Counted from the stretch's first letter, positions 1-8,391 are shown. The stretch is 64,000 nt of DNA from Micromonospora sp. NBC_01699 (GCF_036250065.1 NZ_CP109199.1:124001-188000), one strand, 5' to 3'. Notes: a model not told the origin generated them from the letters alone. Program-made: numbers and translations.

Positions 1-3000
1 CCGACCAGTACTCGCGCTCGATCTTCAGGTCGGGCAGCCGCAGCCCGGCCATGGTGATCACGGTGAGCGCGGCGTCGGCGCCAAGCAGACCGGGCGGCGG
101 GCGGCCGAAGAAGAGCAACGCCAGCGGCATCTCGGCGGTGTCGAGCAGGAGGTTCGCCAGCTCCTTGCCCTCGTCGTTGTCGAGCGTGGCCAGGCAGGCG
201 ACGACATCATCCAGGGTGGACGTCTCCTCGGCCGGCACCTGGCGTACGGCGTGCCGCAGCAGGGTGGCGGTCGACGCCTCGCGGGCGACCTGTGGCGGCA
301 CCAGCATCATGCAGATGTCCTGCACCAGCATCCGCCGCTCGGCGCGGGAGTTGGACAGGGCGATCTCGAACTCCCGGTCACCACCGGCCCCGGTCGGGAA
401 CTCCGACCGCAGCGGGGTGGGGATCAGCGCGTACGGCGCGAGGGTGCCCTGTTCCGAGCCGGTCAGGTTCAGCACCCGCGAGTACGGCCGCAGTTCGGGC
501 ATTGCACACAGTCGGGCCAGCGGGCCGGACGGGTCGAGCAGGGTAACCTGCACTCCGCGTCGGGCGGCCAGGTAACCCAGGGCGCCGAGCAGGGTCGACT
601 TGCCGCCACCGGGTTCGGCGACGAAGACGGCAAGTCCGGAGCGTTCGCGTACCTCCATCGGGAAGTGCAGGTCGAGGAAGACCGGTCGGCGGCAGGTTCC
701 CGCCGTACGGCCGATCAGGTCGCCCCGGCGGTCGCCGACCGTGGACGCGGCCTGGGGTAGGGCGGCGGCCAGCAGGTTCACCGGCATCCGTCGGATGTAG
801 CCGGTGTTGGCGATCGGTTCGCCGGGGATGAACTCGCGGGCCAGCCAGTCCTGGTTCTTCGGGTGCTGGAGCGAGATGCGCAGTTCCCGGGAGTAGAGCT
901 GGATGAGCCGGCGGGCCCGTTCGAGGCATTCCTCGCGGGTACGGCCGCCGACCGCTATCCGGTGCCAGCCGTGCGCGCGGGCGGAGTCGACCGGCAGGCC
1001 GGTGGTCATCTCGTCGCCGATGATCAGGGCACGTTTGGCGAGCCGTTCCAGCTCCGGTGGGGCGTCGATGCCGTGCTCGGCGTAGTCGAGCTGCTGGGAC
1101 CGGATCATCCGCAGCCGGTGTTCGAGGTTGCGGAACGAGTCGCCCGATCCAAGGATGTCGATCCGGGTGGACAGTTCCATCGGCCACGGCAGCCGTTCGT
1201 GGAAGTGCAGCCACGGCTCGTGCCGCTCGGGAATCTCCAGCGGCTCCATCCGGCCGACGGCGAGCACTGCGACGTGTCGCTCCTCGCCGGTCATCCGGTT
1301 GACCAGCTTGACGGTGGAGCCGTACGGGCTGCGGTAGCGCTCGACCTGCTCGGTCAGGGCCAGCAGGTCGCCGCGCTCCCACTGCCCGTTGGTGACCGGG
1401 GACAGGGTGCCGGGCGGGGCCATGCAGAGCGCGACCGAGCGGTAGAGCAGCCATTCCAGCTCGGTTGCGGTGACCCGCCGGCCGCGCATGCCGAACGCGC
1501 CGAGCACCTCGTCGAACTGTTCGACGGTGCGGCCGAGCTTGCGCCGTTCCCCGTCGGCCACGCCACGGCCGAAGGTGCGCAGGATCCGTTCGGTGAGCGA
1601 GTTGCCGAGGGAACGGCGGGCGAAGGTGACCCCGAGGTAGGTCTGGCCCTCGGCGTGGTTCACCGAGAGCAGGTGCCGCTGGGCGGCGACGAGGTGGTCC
1701 GACCAGCTTGCCGCGCCGGGTACGGCGGCCAGCGGGTTCGGGGTGTGCGCGTCGACCGTGCGGGCCCACTCGTCGGCCGGGAACGGGCGGGTGGTCCGGC
1801 GCAGGTGCAGCCGGAACCCGGCGAGGCCGGCGTACTGCTCGGAGATGGCGGCGAGCAGTGCCTCCCGTTCGGCGTCGGGGCGGAACGCCCAGCGCACCTC
1901 GGGCAGCCAGTACCAGGCGGTCACCGTGTTCGGGGTGAAGGTCAGGTGACCGGCGATCTCGGTGATGGCGAGTTCGATCGACGGGTCGCGGTCGGTGAAC
2001 TTCACCTTCGGCGGGCGTACCTGGGTGGGTTTCGGTTCGGATTCGCGGCGCCGCGACCGGCCGGTCCGTTCTCCCGTACCGGTCCGCTCGTGACCGGGGC
2101 GCGACCCGGCGTCGCCCGGCCGCTGGCGCTGGTCGCCGTCCCGTGGTTCCTGCTCGGCCTGCCGTGGTTCCGGGGCCTGGCGGGGGTTCGGGCGGCTCTG
2201 CCGGAAGCCGGTGTCGGTGGGCCGATCCGGTCCGGGTGTGCCGGTGCCGGCCGGGTGGGCGGCGGTCCGGGCCGCCGGTGCCTCGGCACTCCGTCGGGCG
2301 TCCCACTGGTCGTCGCGGTACGGATCGTCGGGCGTCTGCGGACGTGGCGCCTCGGGGGAGATCACCGGGTTGGTCGGCTGCTCGGGGATGCGTCGACGCG
2401 TACCCGGGCCGGCCGAGGTGGCGGCCCGCTGGGTGGGCGGGCCGGCGGCGATCCGTCGGCGGGCGGGGTCGATCGCGGGTACGGCCGACTCCGCCGTACG
2501 GGTCCGCGGGGCGGGCTCGGGCAGTTCGTCGGGTTCCCAGGCCGGCAGTTCGGCGGGGTGCGCCGCCCATCCGGTGTTGGTCGGGCCGGATGCCTCCGGG
2601 GCCGTCCGGTGCGGTTCGGGCTGGTCGGCTACGGGCCGGCCGGGTGCGGGCCGGGTACCCGCCGGGCGGGGCGGCGGTCCCTGGTGCGGGGCGATCGGCG
2701 GCTGTGGCGCTCCGGCGTGCGGCGGCTGTGGCGCTCCGGCGATCGGTGGTTGGGGCGCTCCGGCGTGCGCGACGGCCGACGACTGGACAGCCGGCGGCGG
2801 GGTCGGGCGGGGCGCCGGCGGGACCGGCAGTGCGCCACCGAACAGGTCGAGGAACGGCGAGTCGATGTCGGGTCCGTCGGCCGGCGGCGCAGCGGCGCTG
2901 GGAATGGCCGGTGCGGCCGGTCGTCCGCGCGTCGGTTGGGGTGCCTGGAACGCCGCGACACCACCGTTTCCGGGGGTGGCGACGAGCGCGTCGTTGACGG

Positions 3001-3115
3001 TTTCGTCCTCGTCAAGATCGGGCTCGGCGTAGCTGATCGGTCGCGTACCGTTACCTCTGGGGGCGGCCGGACCGTCGGCCGGGTGAGCGGAACCCGGCGT
3101 CGCGGGGCGGGTCAT
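1..3115 (-). CDS. VirB4/TraC-like conjugation ATPase, C-terminus off the window
   Basis: It reads leftward and leaves the window, so 1038 residues from the start are visible and the end is missing. Residues 1-365 are rich in proline, alanine and arginine, look disordered, and carry three 8-residue GAPQPP repeats near residues 118-142. A folded part follows, with a P-loop EPGGGKST at residues 834-841 preceded by a hydrophobic strand. A large ATPase with a late Walker A next to two small membrane proteins fits the VirB4/TraC/TcpF motors that power conjugative secretion at the membrane. The ATG at 3115 overlaps the stop of the preceding 44-codon gene (ATGA), with GGCGAGG just upstream as a ribosome site. 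The family is inferred from motif, size and neighbours. The Walker B region and last domain are partly unseen. Confidence 0.8.
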   Translation of the reverse strand, partial: MTRPATPGSAHPADGPAAPRGNGTRPISYAEPDLDEDETVNDALVATPGNGGVAAFQAPQPTRGRPAAPAIPSAAAPPADGPDIDSPFLDLFGGALPVPPAPRPTPPPAVQSSAVAHAGAPQPPIAGAPQPPHAGAPQPPIAPHQGPPPRPAGTRPAPGRPVADQPEPHRTAPEASGPTNTGWAAHPAELPAWEPDELPEPAPRTRTAESAVPAIDPARRRIAAGPPTQRAATSAGPGTRRRIPEQPTNPVISPEAPRPQTPDDPYRDDQWDARRSAEAPAARTAAHPAGTGTPGPDRPTDTGFRQSRPNPRQAPEPRQAEQEPRDGDQRQRPGDAGSRPGHERTGTGERTGRSRRRESEPKPTQVRPPKVKFTDRDPSIELAITEIAGHLTFTPNTVTAWYWLPEVRWAFRPDAEREALLAAISEQYAGLAGFRLHLRRTTRPFPADEWARTVDAHTPNPLAAVPGAASWSDHLVAAQRHLLSVNHAEGQTYLGVTFARRSLGNSLTERILRTFGRGVADGERRKLGRTVEQFDEVLGAFGMRGRRVTATELEWLLYRSVALCMAPPGTLSPVTNGQWERGDLLALTEQVERYRSPYGSTVKLVNRMTGEERHVAVLAVGRMEPLEIPERHEPWLHFHERLPWPMELSTRIDILGSGDSFRNLEHRLRMIRSQQLDYAEHGIDAPPELERLAKRALIIGDEMTTGLPVDSARAHGWHRIAVGGRTREECLERARRLIQLYSRELRISLQHPKNQDWLAREFIPGEPIANTGYIRRMPVNLLAAALPQAASTVGDRRGDLIGRTAGTCRRPVFLDLHFPMEVRERSGLAVFVAEPGGGKSTLLGALGYLAARRGVQVTLLDPSGPLARLCAMPELRPYSRVLNLTGSEQGTLAPYALIPTPLRSEFPTGAGGDREFEIALSNSRAERRMLVQDICMMLVPPQVAREASTATLLRHAVRQVPAEETSTLDDVVACLATLDNDEGKELANLLLDTAEMPLALLFFGRPPPGLLGADAALTVITMAGLRLPDLKIEREYWS
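2691..2762. repeat. Three tandem 24-bp units inside the VirB4-like gene
   Basis: Units at 2691-2714, 2715-2738 and 2739-2762 differ at only a few bases and keep the reading frame. They encode three copies of an 8-residue GAPQPP-type repeat in the disordered N-terminal part of the ATPase. Copy number may vary between strains. Confidence 0.85.
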
Positions 3116-3246
3116 GCCGTTGCCTCGCCCGACCGGAAAGCTCCCGCCACAGTCCTCGACCAGTTCTCCACGCGCCGCCTCGATTCGTTCCACGCGGCCG
3201 GTCCGGCCGCCACCCCGAGCCCTACGCTCGTCCGCTGCCTACTCAT
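3112..3246 (-). CDS. 44-residue protein of unknown function in the secretion cluster
   Basis: This short frame has an ATG at 3246 overlapping the stop of the upstream membrane-protein gene (ATGA) and a TGA overlapping the ATG of the downstream ATPase gene (again ATGA). A GGGAGG ribosome site lies about 6 bases before the start. The product starts MSRQRTSVGLGVAAG, ends GEATA, and is basic with no clear membrane segment or known motif. Double stop-start coupling in a compact operon is the main reason to call it real. It could also be only a translational bridge between its neighbours. Confidence 0.6.
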   Translation of the reverse strand: MSRQRTSVGLGVAAGPAAWNESRRRVENWSRTVAGAFRSGEATA

Positions 3247-3605
3247 GCCAGGTCCTCCCGGATCCGGATCCGGGTCGCGATCAGCCGGGGATCGCGCTGC
3301 TCCGTGGCCGGCTCACGGGTGCGTCGCCAGTCGGTCAGCGCGGTGCGGATGACCATGCGGGCGGGCCGATCCGGGTCGACGTGCCGGAAGATGAAGGACG
3401 TGGTGACGATCGCGAGTGCGATTTCCCAGGCCGGAAAGAGTTCGACCTTCAGGGTGAACAGCCAGTGGATGAAGATGTAGAGCGGCACCAGCAGCATGAA
3501 CAGCCCGTACTGGGCGTACGGCAGGTGTACCGGCAGGGTGTAGCCGGGCGGCCCGAGATAGACCAGACGGGCTCGGTAGATGTCGTCGTCGGTACGCAGG
3601 CGCAT
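3243..3605 (-). CDS. Small membrane protein, TcpE/PrgI-like
   Basis: A 120-residue protein. A soluble N-terminus of about 30 residues is followed by two adjacent hydrophobic stretches (about residues 32-52 and 58-78) and a basic C-terminal half containing the pair DPDRPARM and TDWRRTREP. Small two-helix membrane proteins of this shape (TcpE, PrgI) sit directly beside the VirB4-type ATPase in Gram-positive conjugation systems and help anchor it. The order here, membrane protein, tiny ORF, ATPase, all overlapping by four bases, supports that role. Assignment to a family is inference. The membrane segments and operon layout are directly visible. Confidence 0.65.
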   Translation of the reverse strand: MRLRTDDDIYRARLVYLGPPGYTLPVHLPYAQYGLFMLLVPLYIFIHWLFTLKVELFPAWEIALAIVTTSFIFRHVDPDRPARMVIRTALTDWRRTREPATEQRDPRLIATRIRIREDLA

Positions 3606-3621
3606 CTGGATGCTCCGCGGT

Positions 3622-3936
3622 CTACTCGAAGATCAGTTTGATCAGGTAGTCGCCGACGAAGAACAGCGTGGCGGCACCGGCGATGAAGGCCAGGCCGACG
3701 ATGGCGATCGCCGAACTGGTCAGGACCTTCGAGATCTCACCCCGGCTGGCCCGACTGATGAAGATCACCCCGAGTACGGCGAGCAGGATGGGCGCGATCT
3801 TGCTGGCAAAGAAGCTGACCACACCGTCGGTGTTGATGCCCGTGGGTGCCGGCTCGGCGGCGAGCACGGTGGAAACCGTCTGGAGTACGTGCGTGGTGCT
3901 GGCCCACGCCGTCCCCATCAGCTCCATGGCGATCAT
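3622..3936 (-). CDS. Small membrane protein, pilin-like or channel-like, secretion cluster
   Basis: A 104-residue protein with an N-terminal hydrophobic region ending near an AAEPAPTG segment, then two strong membrane segments (about residues 39-63 and 72-100) separated by a short basic loop RASRGEISK. Size and double-helix layout resemble VirB2/TcpD-type small membrane components of conjugation systems. It is the first gene of the leftward cluster, with a strong GGGGAGG ribosome site 6 bases before the ATG at 3936, and lies 16 bases upstream of the TcpE-like gene. I cannot tell a secreted pilin subunit from an integral membrane protein without a structure prediction. Confidence 0.6.
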   Translation of the reverse strand: MIAMELMGTAWASTTHVLQTVSTVLAAEPAPTGINTDGVVSFFASKIAPILLAVLGVIFISRASRGEISKVLTSSAIAIVGLAFIAGAATLFFVGDYLIKLIFE

Positions 3937-4266
3937 CGGAATCCTCCCCGGTGTGGCGACCCGAGTCGCCGCACTGCACTTGTCAAACCCGGCCGACCAG
4001 GGGGGTCGGCGGTGCGGTTCCGGGTTGACCCTCCGTCTCGATCATCACCGCGAGCGGTGACGGTTTCTGGGCGTTTTGATCCGCTTCGGCCCATCTCCTC
4101 AAGCTTCGACGTCCGGCTGTGGCGCAATTCCAAAGGGTACGGCCCGTGCCTGCTTGGAACAAGCCAAGTGGAGTGTCACCGTTACGGCCCGACTGTCCGG
4201 TCTAGTTGACCACCCACTGCCCAGGTGGAGCGCGGTGCGCCGAGGGCCGGTGGGTAACGTCTAGCC
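3937..4266. promoter_or_regulatory. 330-bp divergent intergenic region, secretion cluster versus folate operon
   Basis: No coding frame is convincing here. On the minus strand a perfect TTGACA (complement of 3981-3986) points toward the secretion cluster, but I see no good -10 at the usual distance. On the plus strand TAACGT at 4255-4260 ends six bases before the folP GTG, as expected for a leaderless transcript. The rest has lower GC than the genes on either side. No riboswitch-like fold was recognised. Confidence 0.5.
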
Positions 4267-5262
4267 GTGACTGAGTTGGCTCACGGCCCCGCCGGCGCTC
4301 CCGGCCGGCCACCGGCCCCACCCTCGCGGGCACTTCCGGCCGCCCCCGACCATGCCCCGCCGAGCGGCGCCGACCCGAACGGCGCGGACGAGCTGCTGCG
4401 TACGGAGCGGCCGGTGGTGATGGGGGTCCTCAATGTCACCCCCGACTCGTTCTCCGACGGCGGGCGGTACGCCGACCTCGACGCCGCCGTACGGCACGGG
4501 TTGCGGATGTACCGGGACGGCGCCCGGCTGGTCGACGTCGGCGGCGAGTCGACCCGGCCCGGTGCCGACCGGGTGGACGCCGAGACCGAGACGGCCCGGG
4601 TACTGCCCGTCATCCGCGAACTGGCGGCGCACGGCGTACCGATGAGCATCGACACCTACCGGGCCCGCGTGGCGGCGGCGGCGCTGGACGCGGGCGTGAC
4701 GGTGGTCAACGACGTCTCCGGCGGCCTGGCCGACCCGGACATGGCGAAGGTCGTCGCCGACGCGGGCTGCCCCTGGGTGCTGATGCACTGGCGCGGGCAC
4801 GCCAAGCAGATGCGGGACCTGGCCAACTACACCGACGTGGTGACCGACGTGAAGACCGAGTTGGATCAGCGGATCGCCGACGCGCTGGCCGCCGGCGTGG
4901 CCGCCGACCGGATCGTGATCGACCCCGGACTCGGCTTCGCCAAACGGCCGGCCGACAACTGGCAGCTCACCGCCCGGCTGCCCGAGCTGCTGGAACTCGG
5001 CTACCCGGTGCTCTTCGCCGCCAGCCGCAAGTCGTACCTCGGTGCGCTGCTGGCCGGCCCGGACGGCAGCCCGCGCCCGACCGACGAGCGCGCGGAGGCC
5101 ACCATCGCCACCAGCGTGCTCGCGGTGGCCGCCGGCGCCTGGGGCGTCCGGGTGCACGACGTACGCGGCACCGCCGACGCGCTGGCCGTCTGGCAGGCGA
5201 GCGGGCGACCGCGGCTGGTCGGCTCGGTACCCGCACCGGTCGGTTCGGAGCCCACGCGATGA
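4267..5262 (+). CDS. folP: Dihydropteroate synthase
   Basis: Condenses 6-hydroxymethyl-dihydropterin diphosphate with p-aminobenzoate to form dihydropteroate, the sulfonamide-targeted step of folate synthesis in the cytoplasm. The two family signatures are present: MGVLNVTPDSFSDGG at residues 52-66 and DVGGESTRPG at 90-99, then SIDTYRA and the FAASRKSYLG loop near the end. The first 45 residues are a proline/alanine-rich extension. The GTG at 4267 has no ribosome site, but TAACGT ends six bases upstream, so translation is probably leaderless from this codon. It overlaps folB by ATGA and begins the folP-folB-folK-DUF3180 block. In many actinobacteria folE and ftsH lie just upstream; here the secretion cluster is there instead. 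Confidence 0.97.
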   Translation: MTELAHGPAGAPGRPPAPPSRALPAAPDHAPPSGADPNGADELLRTERPVVMGVLNVTPDSFSDGGRYADLDAAVRHGLRMYRDGARLVDVGGESTRPGADRVDAETETARVLPVIRELAAHGVPMSIDTYRARVAAAALDAGVTVVNDVSGGLADPDMAKVVADAGCPWVLMHWRGHAKQMRDLANYTDVVTDVKTELDQRIADALAAGVAADRIVIDPGLGFAKRPADNWQLTARLPELLELGYPVLFAASRKSYLGALLAGPDGSPRPTDERAEATIATSVLAVAAGAWGVRVHDVRGTADALAVWQASGRPRLVGSVPAPVGSEPTR

Positions 5263-5618
5263 CCGACCGGATCGAGCTGACCGGCCTGCGCGCCCGGGGC
5301 CACCACGGGGTGTTCGACTTCGAACGGGCCCAGGGGCAGGACTTCGTCGTCGACGTGGTGCTGGAACTCGACCTCGCCCCGGCGGCGCGCTCGGACGACG
5401 TGACCGACACCGTGCACTACGGGGAACTGGCCGGAGCCCTGGTCGCCATCGTCGGCGGCGAACCGGTCAACCTGATCGAGACGCTCGCCGAGCGGCTCGC
5501 CACCGCCTGCCTGGCCGACCCGCGGGTCGGTGCGGCCACGGTGACCGTGCACAAACCACAGGCGCCCATCCCGCACGAGTTCGCGGACGTGGCCGTCACC
5601 CTGACCAGGCGGAGGTAA
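5259..5618 (+). CDS. folB: Dihydroneopterin aldolase
   Basis: A 119-residue enzyme that converts 7,8-dihydroneopterin to 6-hydroxymethyl-dihydropterin and glycolaldehyde, the step before FolK. Family features are visible: the start DRIELTGLRARGHHGVFDFER, the central DTVHYGEL segment, the glutamate in NLIETLAERLA, and the C-terminal VTVHKPQAPIP with the conserved catalytic lysine. Length is normal for the octameric family. Its ATG overlaps the folP stop (ATGA), and folK follows after 3 bases, so the three enzymes are probably translated together in one operon. Confidence 0.96.
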   Translation: MTDRIELTGLRARGHHGVFDFERAQGQDFVVDVVLELDLAPAARSDDVTDTVHYGELAGALVAIVGGEPVNLIETLAERLATACLADPRVGAATVTVHKPQAPIPHEFADVAVTLTRRR

Positions 5619-5621
5619 CCG

Positions 5622-6146
5622 GTGACCCAGGTGGTGCTCTCGCTCGGCAGTAACCTCGGCGACCGGCTCGGGCACCTGCGCTCGGCCGTCGCCGCACTCC
5701 AGGACGTACTGCTGGTGGTTTCCGGGGTCTACGAGACGCCGCCGTGGGGCGACCCGGACCAGCCGGCGTACCTCAATGCCGCCCTGCTCGCGGCGGACCC
5801 GGCGGCCCGGCCACGGGACTGGCTCGACCGGACCCGCGCGATCGAGGACGCGGCCGGCCGGACCCGCGACCCGGCCCGGCCGTACGGACCACGCAGCCTG
5901 GACGTGGACGTGATCGGGGTCTGGGCCGAGGACGGCGAGCCGGTGTACAGCGACGATCCGGAACTGACCCTGCCGCACCCACGGGCGCATCTGCGGGCGT
6001 TCGTGTTGCGCCCGTGGATCGACATCCAGCCGTACGGCAAGCTGCCCGGCCACGGCTGGTTGACCGACGTGATGAATACCGAACCGGTCGCGACCGACGT
6101 GCTGGACGTGCGCCCCCGACCGGATCTCCAGTTAGAGTCGATGTGA
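5622..6146 (+). CDS. folK: 2-Amino-4-hydroxy-6-hydroxymethyldihydropteridine diphosphokinase
   Basis: Transfers pyrophosphate from ATP to 6-hydroxymethyl-dihydropterin, making the substrate of FolP. The 174-residue product has the family start VVLSLGSNLGDR, the YETPPWGDPDQPAYLNAA segment, and the RPYGPRSLDVDVI signature with two metal-binding aspartates, followed by LPHPRAHLRAFVLRP. The GTG at 5622 has GGAGG directly upstream, overlapping the end of folB. With folP and folB it completes pterin activation. No folE was seen in the window. Confidence 0.96.
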   Translation: MTQVVLSLGSNLGDRLGHLRSAVAALQDVLLVVSGVYETPPWGDPDQPAYLNAALLAADPAARPRDWLDRTRAIEDAAGRTRDPARPYGPRSLDVDVIGVWAEDGEPVYSDDPELTLPHPRAHLRAFVLRPWIDIQPYGKLPGHGWLTDVMNTEPVATDVLDVRPRPDLQLESM

Positions 6147-6183
6147 CGAGCAGGCGAACTGGTGCGGTGCGGGGGAGACGGGC

Positions 6184-6261
6184 ATGACCGAGCGGAGCGA
6201 GGTCACCGGTCGGCCCGGACGTGCCGGTCATGACGACGAGCGGAGCGAGGAGACGGCATGA
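6184..6261 (+). CDS. 25-residue leader ORF overlapping the DUF3180 gene
   Basis: ATG at 6184 to TGA at 6259-6261. The stop overlaps the ATG of the next gene (ATGA). The peptide begins MTERSEV and ends DDERSEETA; its opening MTER is repeated at the start of the DUF3180 protein. Two copies of GAGCGGAGCGAGG occur in this leader (6190-6202 and 6238-6250), so the region looks like a short duplication carrying a start codon. It may exist only to couple translation. Peptide function is unknown and expression is unproven. Confidence 0.4.
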   Translation: MTERSEVTGRPGRAGHDDERSEETA

Positions 6262-6776
6262 CCGAGCGGCAGTCCCCGCCGCGCGGGCCGACGGACGAGC
6301 GTCCCCGGATGGGCCCGACCCGGATTTCCACCCTGGTGGTCGCCGCGCTGGCCGCGGCCGCCCTGGCCTGGCTGCTGATCAGCCTGTTCTACAACGACAT
6401 CCCGCCGCTGCCGTGGCTGCCGCCGGCGACCATCGCGGCGCTCGCGGTGCTGGAGGGTTACGCGGCGATCGACACCCGGCTGCGGATCGACCGCCGGCCC
6501 GGTCGGGATCCGGTCGACCCGCTCACCGTGGCGCGTTTCGTCGTACTGGCCAAGGCGTCCTCGATGGCCGCGGCCATCTTCGCCGGGTTCTACGCCGGAG
6601 TCGACGCCTGGCTGGTGGTCGAGCCGACCAGGGCCGCCGGCAACGACATCCCGGCGGCCACCGCCGGGCTGGTCGCGTCGTTGGGACTGGTCGTGGCGGC
6701 GCTCCTGCTGGAACGCGCCTGCCGGGTGCCGAAGCGCCCCGACGACGAGCGGGAGGACACCGACCGGGAGCCGTAG
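6258..6776 (+). CDS. DUF3180 family membrane protein
   Basis: A 172-residue protein with a polar N-terminus and four hydrophobic segments (about residues 22-45, 52-68, 95-118 and 135-156), ending in an acidic tail. This four-helix protein directly after folK is a conserved arrangement in actinobacteria; its biochemical role is not established. GGAGACGGC precedes the ATG at 6258 and could act as a ribosome site. The start overlaps the stop of a 25-codon leader ORF. It is probably cotranscribed with the folate genes, although nothing in the protein points to folate chemistry. Confidence 0.85.
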   Translation: MTERQSPPRGPTDERPRMGPTRISTLVVAALAAAALAWLLISLFYNDIPPLPWLPPATIAALAVLEGYAAIDTRLRIDRRPGRDPVDPLTVARFVVLAKASSMAAAIFAGFYAGVDAWLVVEPTRAAGNDIPAATAGLVASLGLVVAALLLERACRVPKRPDDEREDTDREP

Positions 6777-6960
6777 CGGGCCGGCGTGAATCGTCGCCGG
6801 TACAGGGGGTGACGCCGGTGCCGGATCCGAGTAGCGTGCCTGCGACCGGTGGAAACTCGATTTTCCGTCGGGTCGGGTCCGGCGCTGTGACCGGTTCGGG
6901 CCCCGGCGACCGTCGCGGGGGCTGGGATGGTCGGCACGACGACCGCGGGAGGCGCGCGAC

Positions 6961-8391
6961 ATGGCGTACGACGAGTCGATCTATCGGCGGCACGAGCCGG
7001 CCGGGCCGGAGCCGGTCGGACCGGGGCACCGCGACGACCCGTGGTACGGCGAGCAGGACTACTCCGACGATCCCGCTTCCCGCCCGACGTCCGGCTACCA
7101 ACCGGTCGGCTACTCCGCCGGTTACCCGGCCGACGAATACCCGCCCGACAGCTACTCCGGTGGTGGCTACCGGCGGGGGTCGACAACCGCCGAGTTCTCC
7201 GCCGCCCCGGAGCCGATGACCTCGGCCCGGCAGACCGTGTCGCCGGCCGTACTCGACGACGTCTTCGACGACCCGGCACACGGTGAGCCCGGCCGGGACC
7301 GGTTGGGTGTGCACTTCGGCTGGGAGTTCGTGCTGCTGCTGGCCGGCGGCCTGCTCGCGTACGCGCTCTACCGGGCGGACCCGGACCTGCTGCGCGGCGC
7401 GGCGCTGGACCGGTTGCTGGTCGACGGGGCGGCGATCGGTGCCCTCACCCTGGGCGCCGGCCTGACCCTGCGCGCCGGGGCGCCGAACCTCGCCCTCGGC
7501 CCGGTCGCCGTCGCGGCGGCCCTGCACTTCGCCGAGAACGGGGACCGGGGGGTCGTCGCCGCGATGCTCCCGGCGGTGCTGTTCGCGGTCGCGACCGGTC
7601 TGGTGCTCGCGCTGCTGGTGGTGGGTTTCCACGTACCGGCGTGGGGGGCCAGCCTGGGGGTCGCGCTCGGGGTGCTGGTCTTCATCCAGCAGCGGTCCGG
7701 CCCGGTCGACGTGCAGGGGGACTACGACCCGACCCAGCACGCCCTGTACCTGTTCGGCGGTTTCGCCGCGTTGGCGCTGCTGGGCGGCCTGCTCGGCATG
7801 ATCAAGGCGGTCCGCCGCTCGGTCGGCCGGTTCCGTCCGGTTGGCGACCCGGCCCGCCGTCGCGGCGGGGTGGCCGCCACCATCACCACGCTGTCGATCG
7901 TCATCTCGATGGTCGCGGCGACCCTGGCCGGCGTGCTGTTGGCCGCCGACGGGACCGGGCGGGTGGCGCCGACCTCCGGGCTGGAGTGGTCCGGGCTGGC
8001 GATCGGCGCCGCGCTGGTCGGCGGCACCAGCGCGTACGGCCGCCGGGGTGGGGTTTTCGGCACCCTGTTCGCGGTGACCGCGCTGACCCTCTTCCTCGCG
8101 TACGAGAACCAGGCGAACTGGGACATCGCGCTCGCCGCCACCGCCGCCGTTGCGGTGGCCGTCGGGCTGGTCGTGACCCGGCTGGTGGAGACGTTCGGGC
8201 GGCCCCGGTCGGCCGGTGACGTGGAGGAGGAGTGGCAGCCCGAGCCCGTCGCGCCGGGCCCGCCACCGCCGGCACCGAACTGGAGCGAGGAGCCGCCGGA
8301 GCGGCCGGAGTGGTCCTCCGTGCTGCCCGAGCAGCCGCCGGCCGGGCGTACGGACCCGTGGGGCAACGACCGCTGGGGCTCCGACCGCTGA
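6961..8391 (+). CDS. Membrane protein with sugar-ABC-permease fold, disordered ends
   Basis: A 476-residue protein. Residues 1-110 are tyrosine-, proline- and aspartate-rich and look disordered. A hydrophobic core of about eight segments follows (about 120-415), then an acidic, proline-rich tail ending DPWGNDRWGSDR. Within the core, ALTLGAGLTLRAGAPNLALG and GGTSAYGRRGGVFGTLFA match the conserved loops of RbsC/BPD_transp_2-type permeases. No ATPase or binding-protein gene is adjacent. The fold may have been reused for another membrane role, or the partner genes lie elsewhere. The start ATG at 6961 has GGGAGG nearby (6949-6954). Confidence 0.7.
   Translation: MAYDESIYRRHEPAGPEPVGPGHRDDPWYGEQDYSDDPASRPTSGYQPVGYSAGYPADEYPPDSYSGGGYRRGSTTAEFSAAPEPMTSARQTVSPAVLDDVFDDPAHGEPGRDRLGVHFGWEFVLLLAGGLLAYALYRADPDLLRGAALDRLLVDGAAIGALTLGAGLTLRAGAPNLALGPVAVAAALHFAENGDRGVVAAMLPAVLFAVATGLVLALLVVGFHVPAWGASLGVALGVLVFIQQRSGPVDVQGDYDPTQHALYLFGGFAALALLGGLLGMIKAVRRSVGRFRPVGDPARRRGGVAATITTLSIVISMVAATLAGVLLAADGTGRVAPTSGLEWSGLAIGAALVGGTSAYGRRGGVFGTLFAVTALTLFLAYENQANWDIALAATAAVAVAVGLVVTRLVETFGRPRSAGDVEEEWQPEPVAPGPPPPAPNWSEEPPERPEWSSVLPEQPPAGRTDPWGNDRWGSDR

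Noticed and set aside
378-2570. 730-codon open frame on the minus strand in another register
   Set aside because: Out of frame with the ATPase motif at residues 834-841; composition is Arg/Pro/Thr noise.
863-3352. 829-codon open frame on the plus strand
   Set aside because: Antisense to the VirB4-like ATPase, whose P-loop and operon overlaps are clear.
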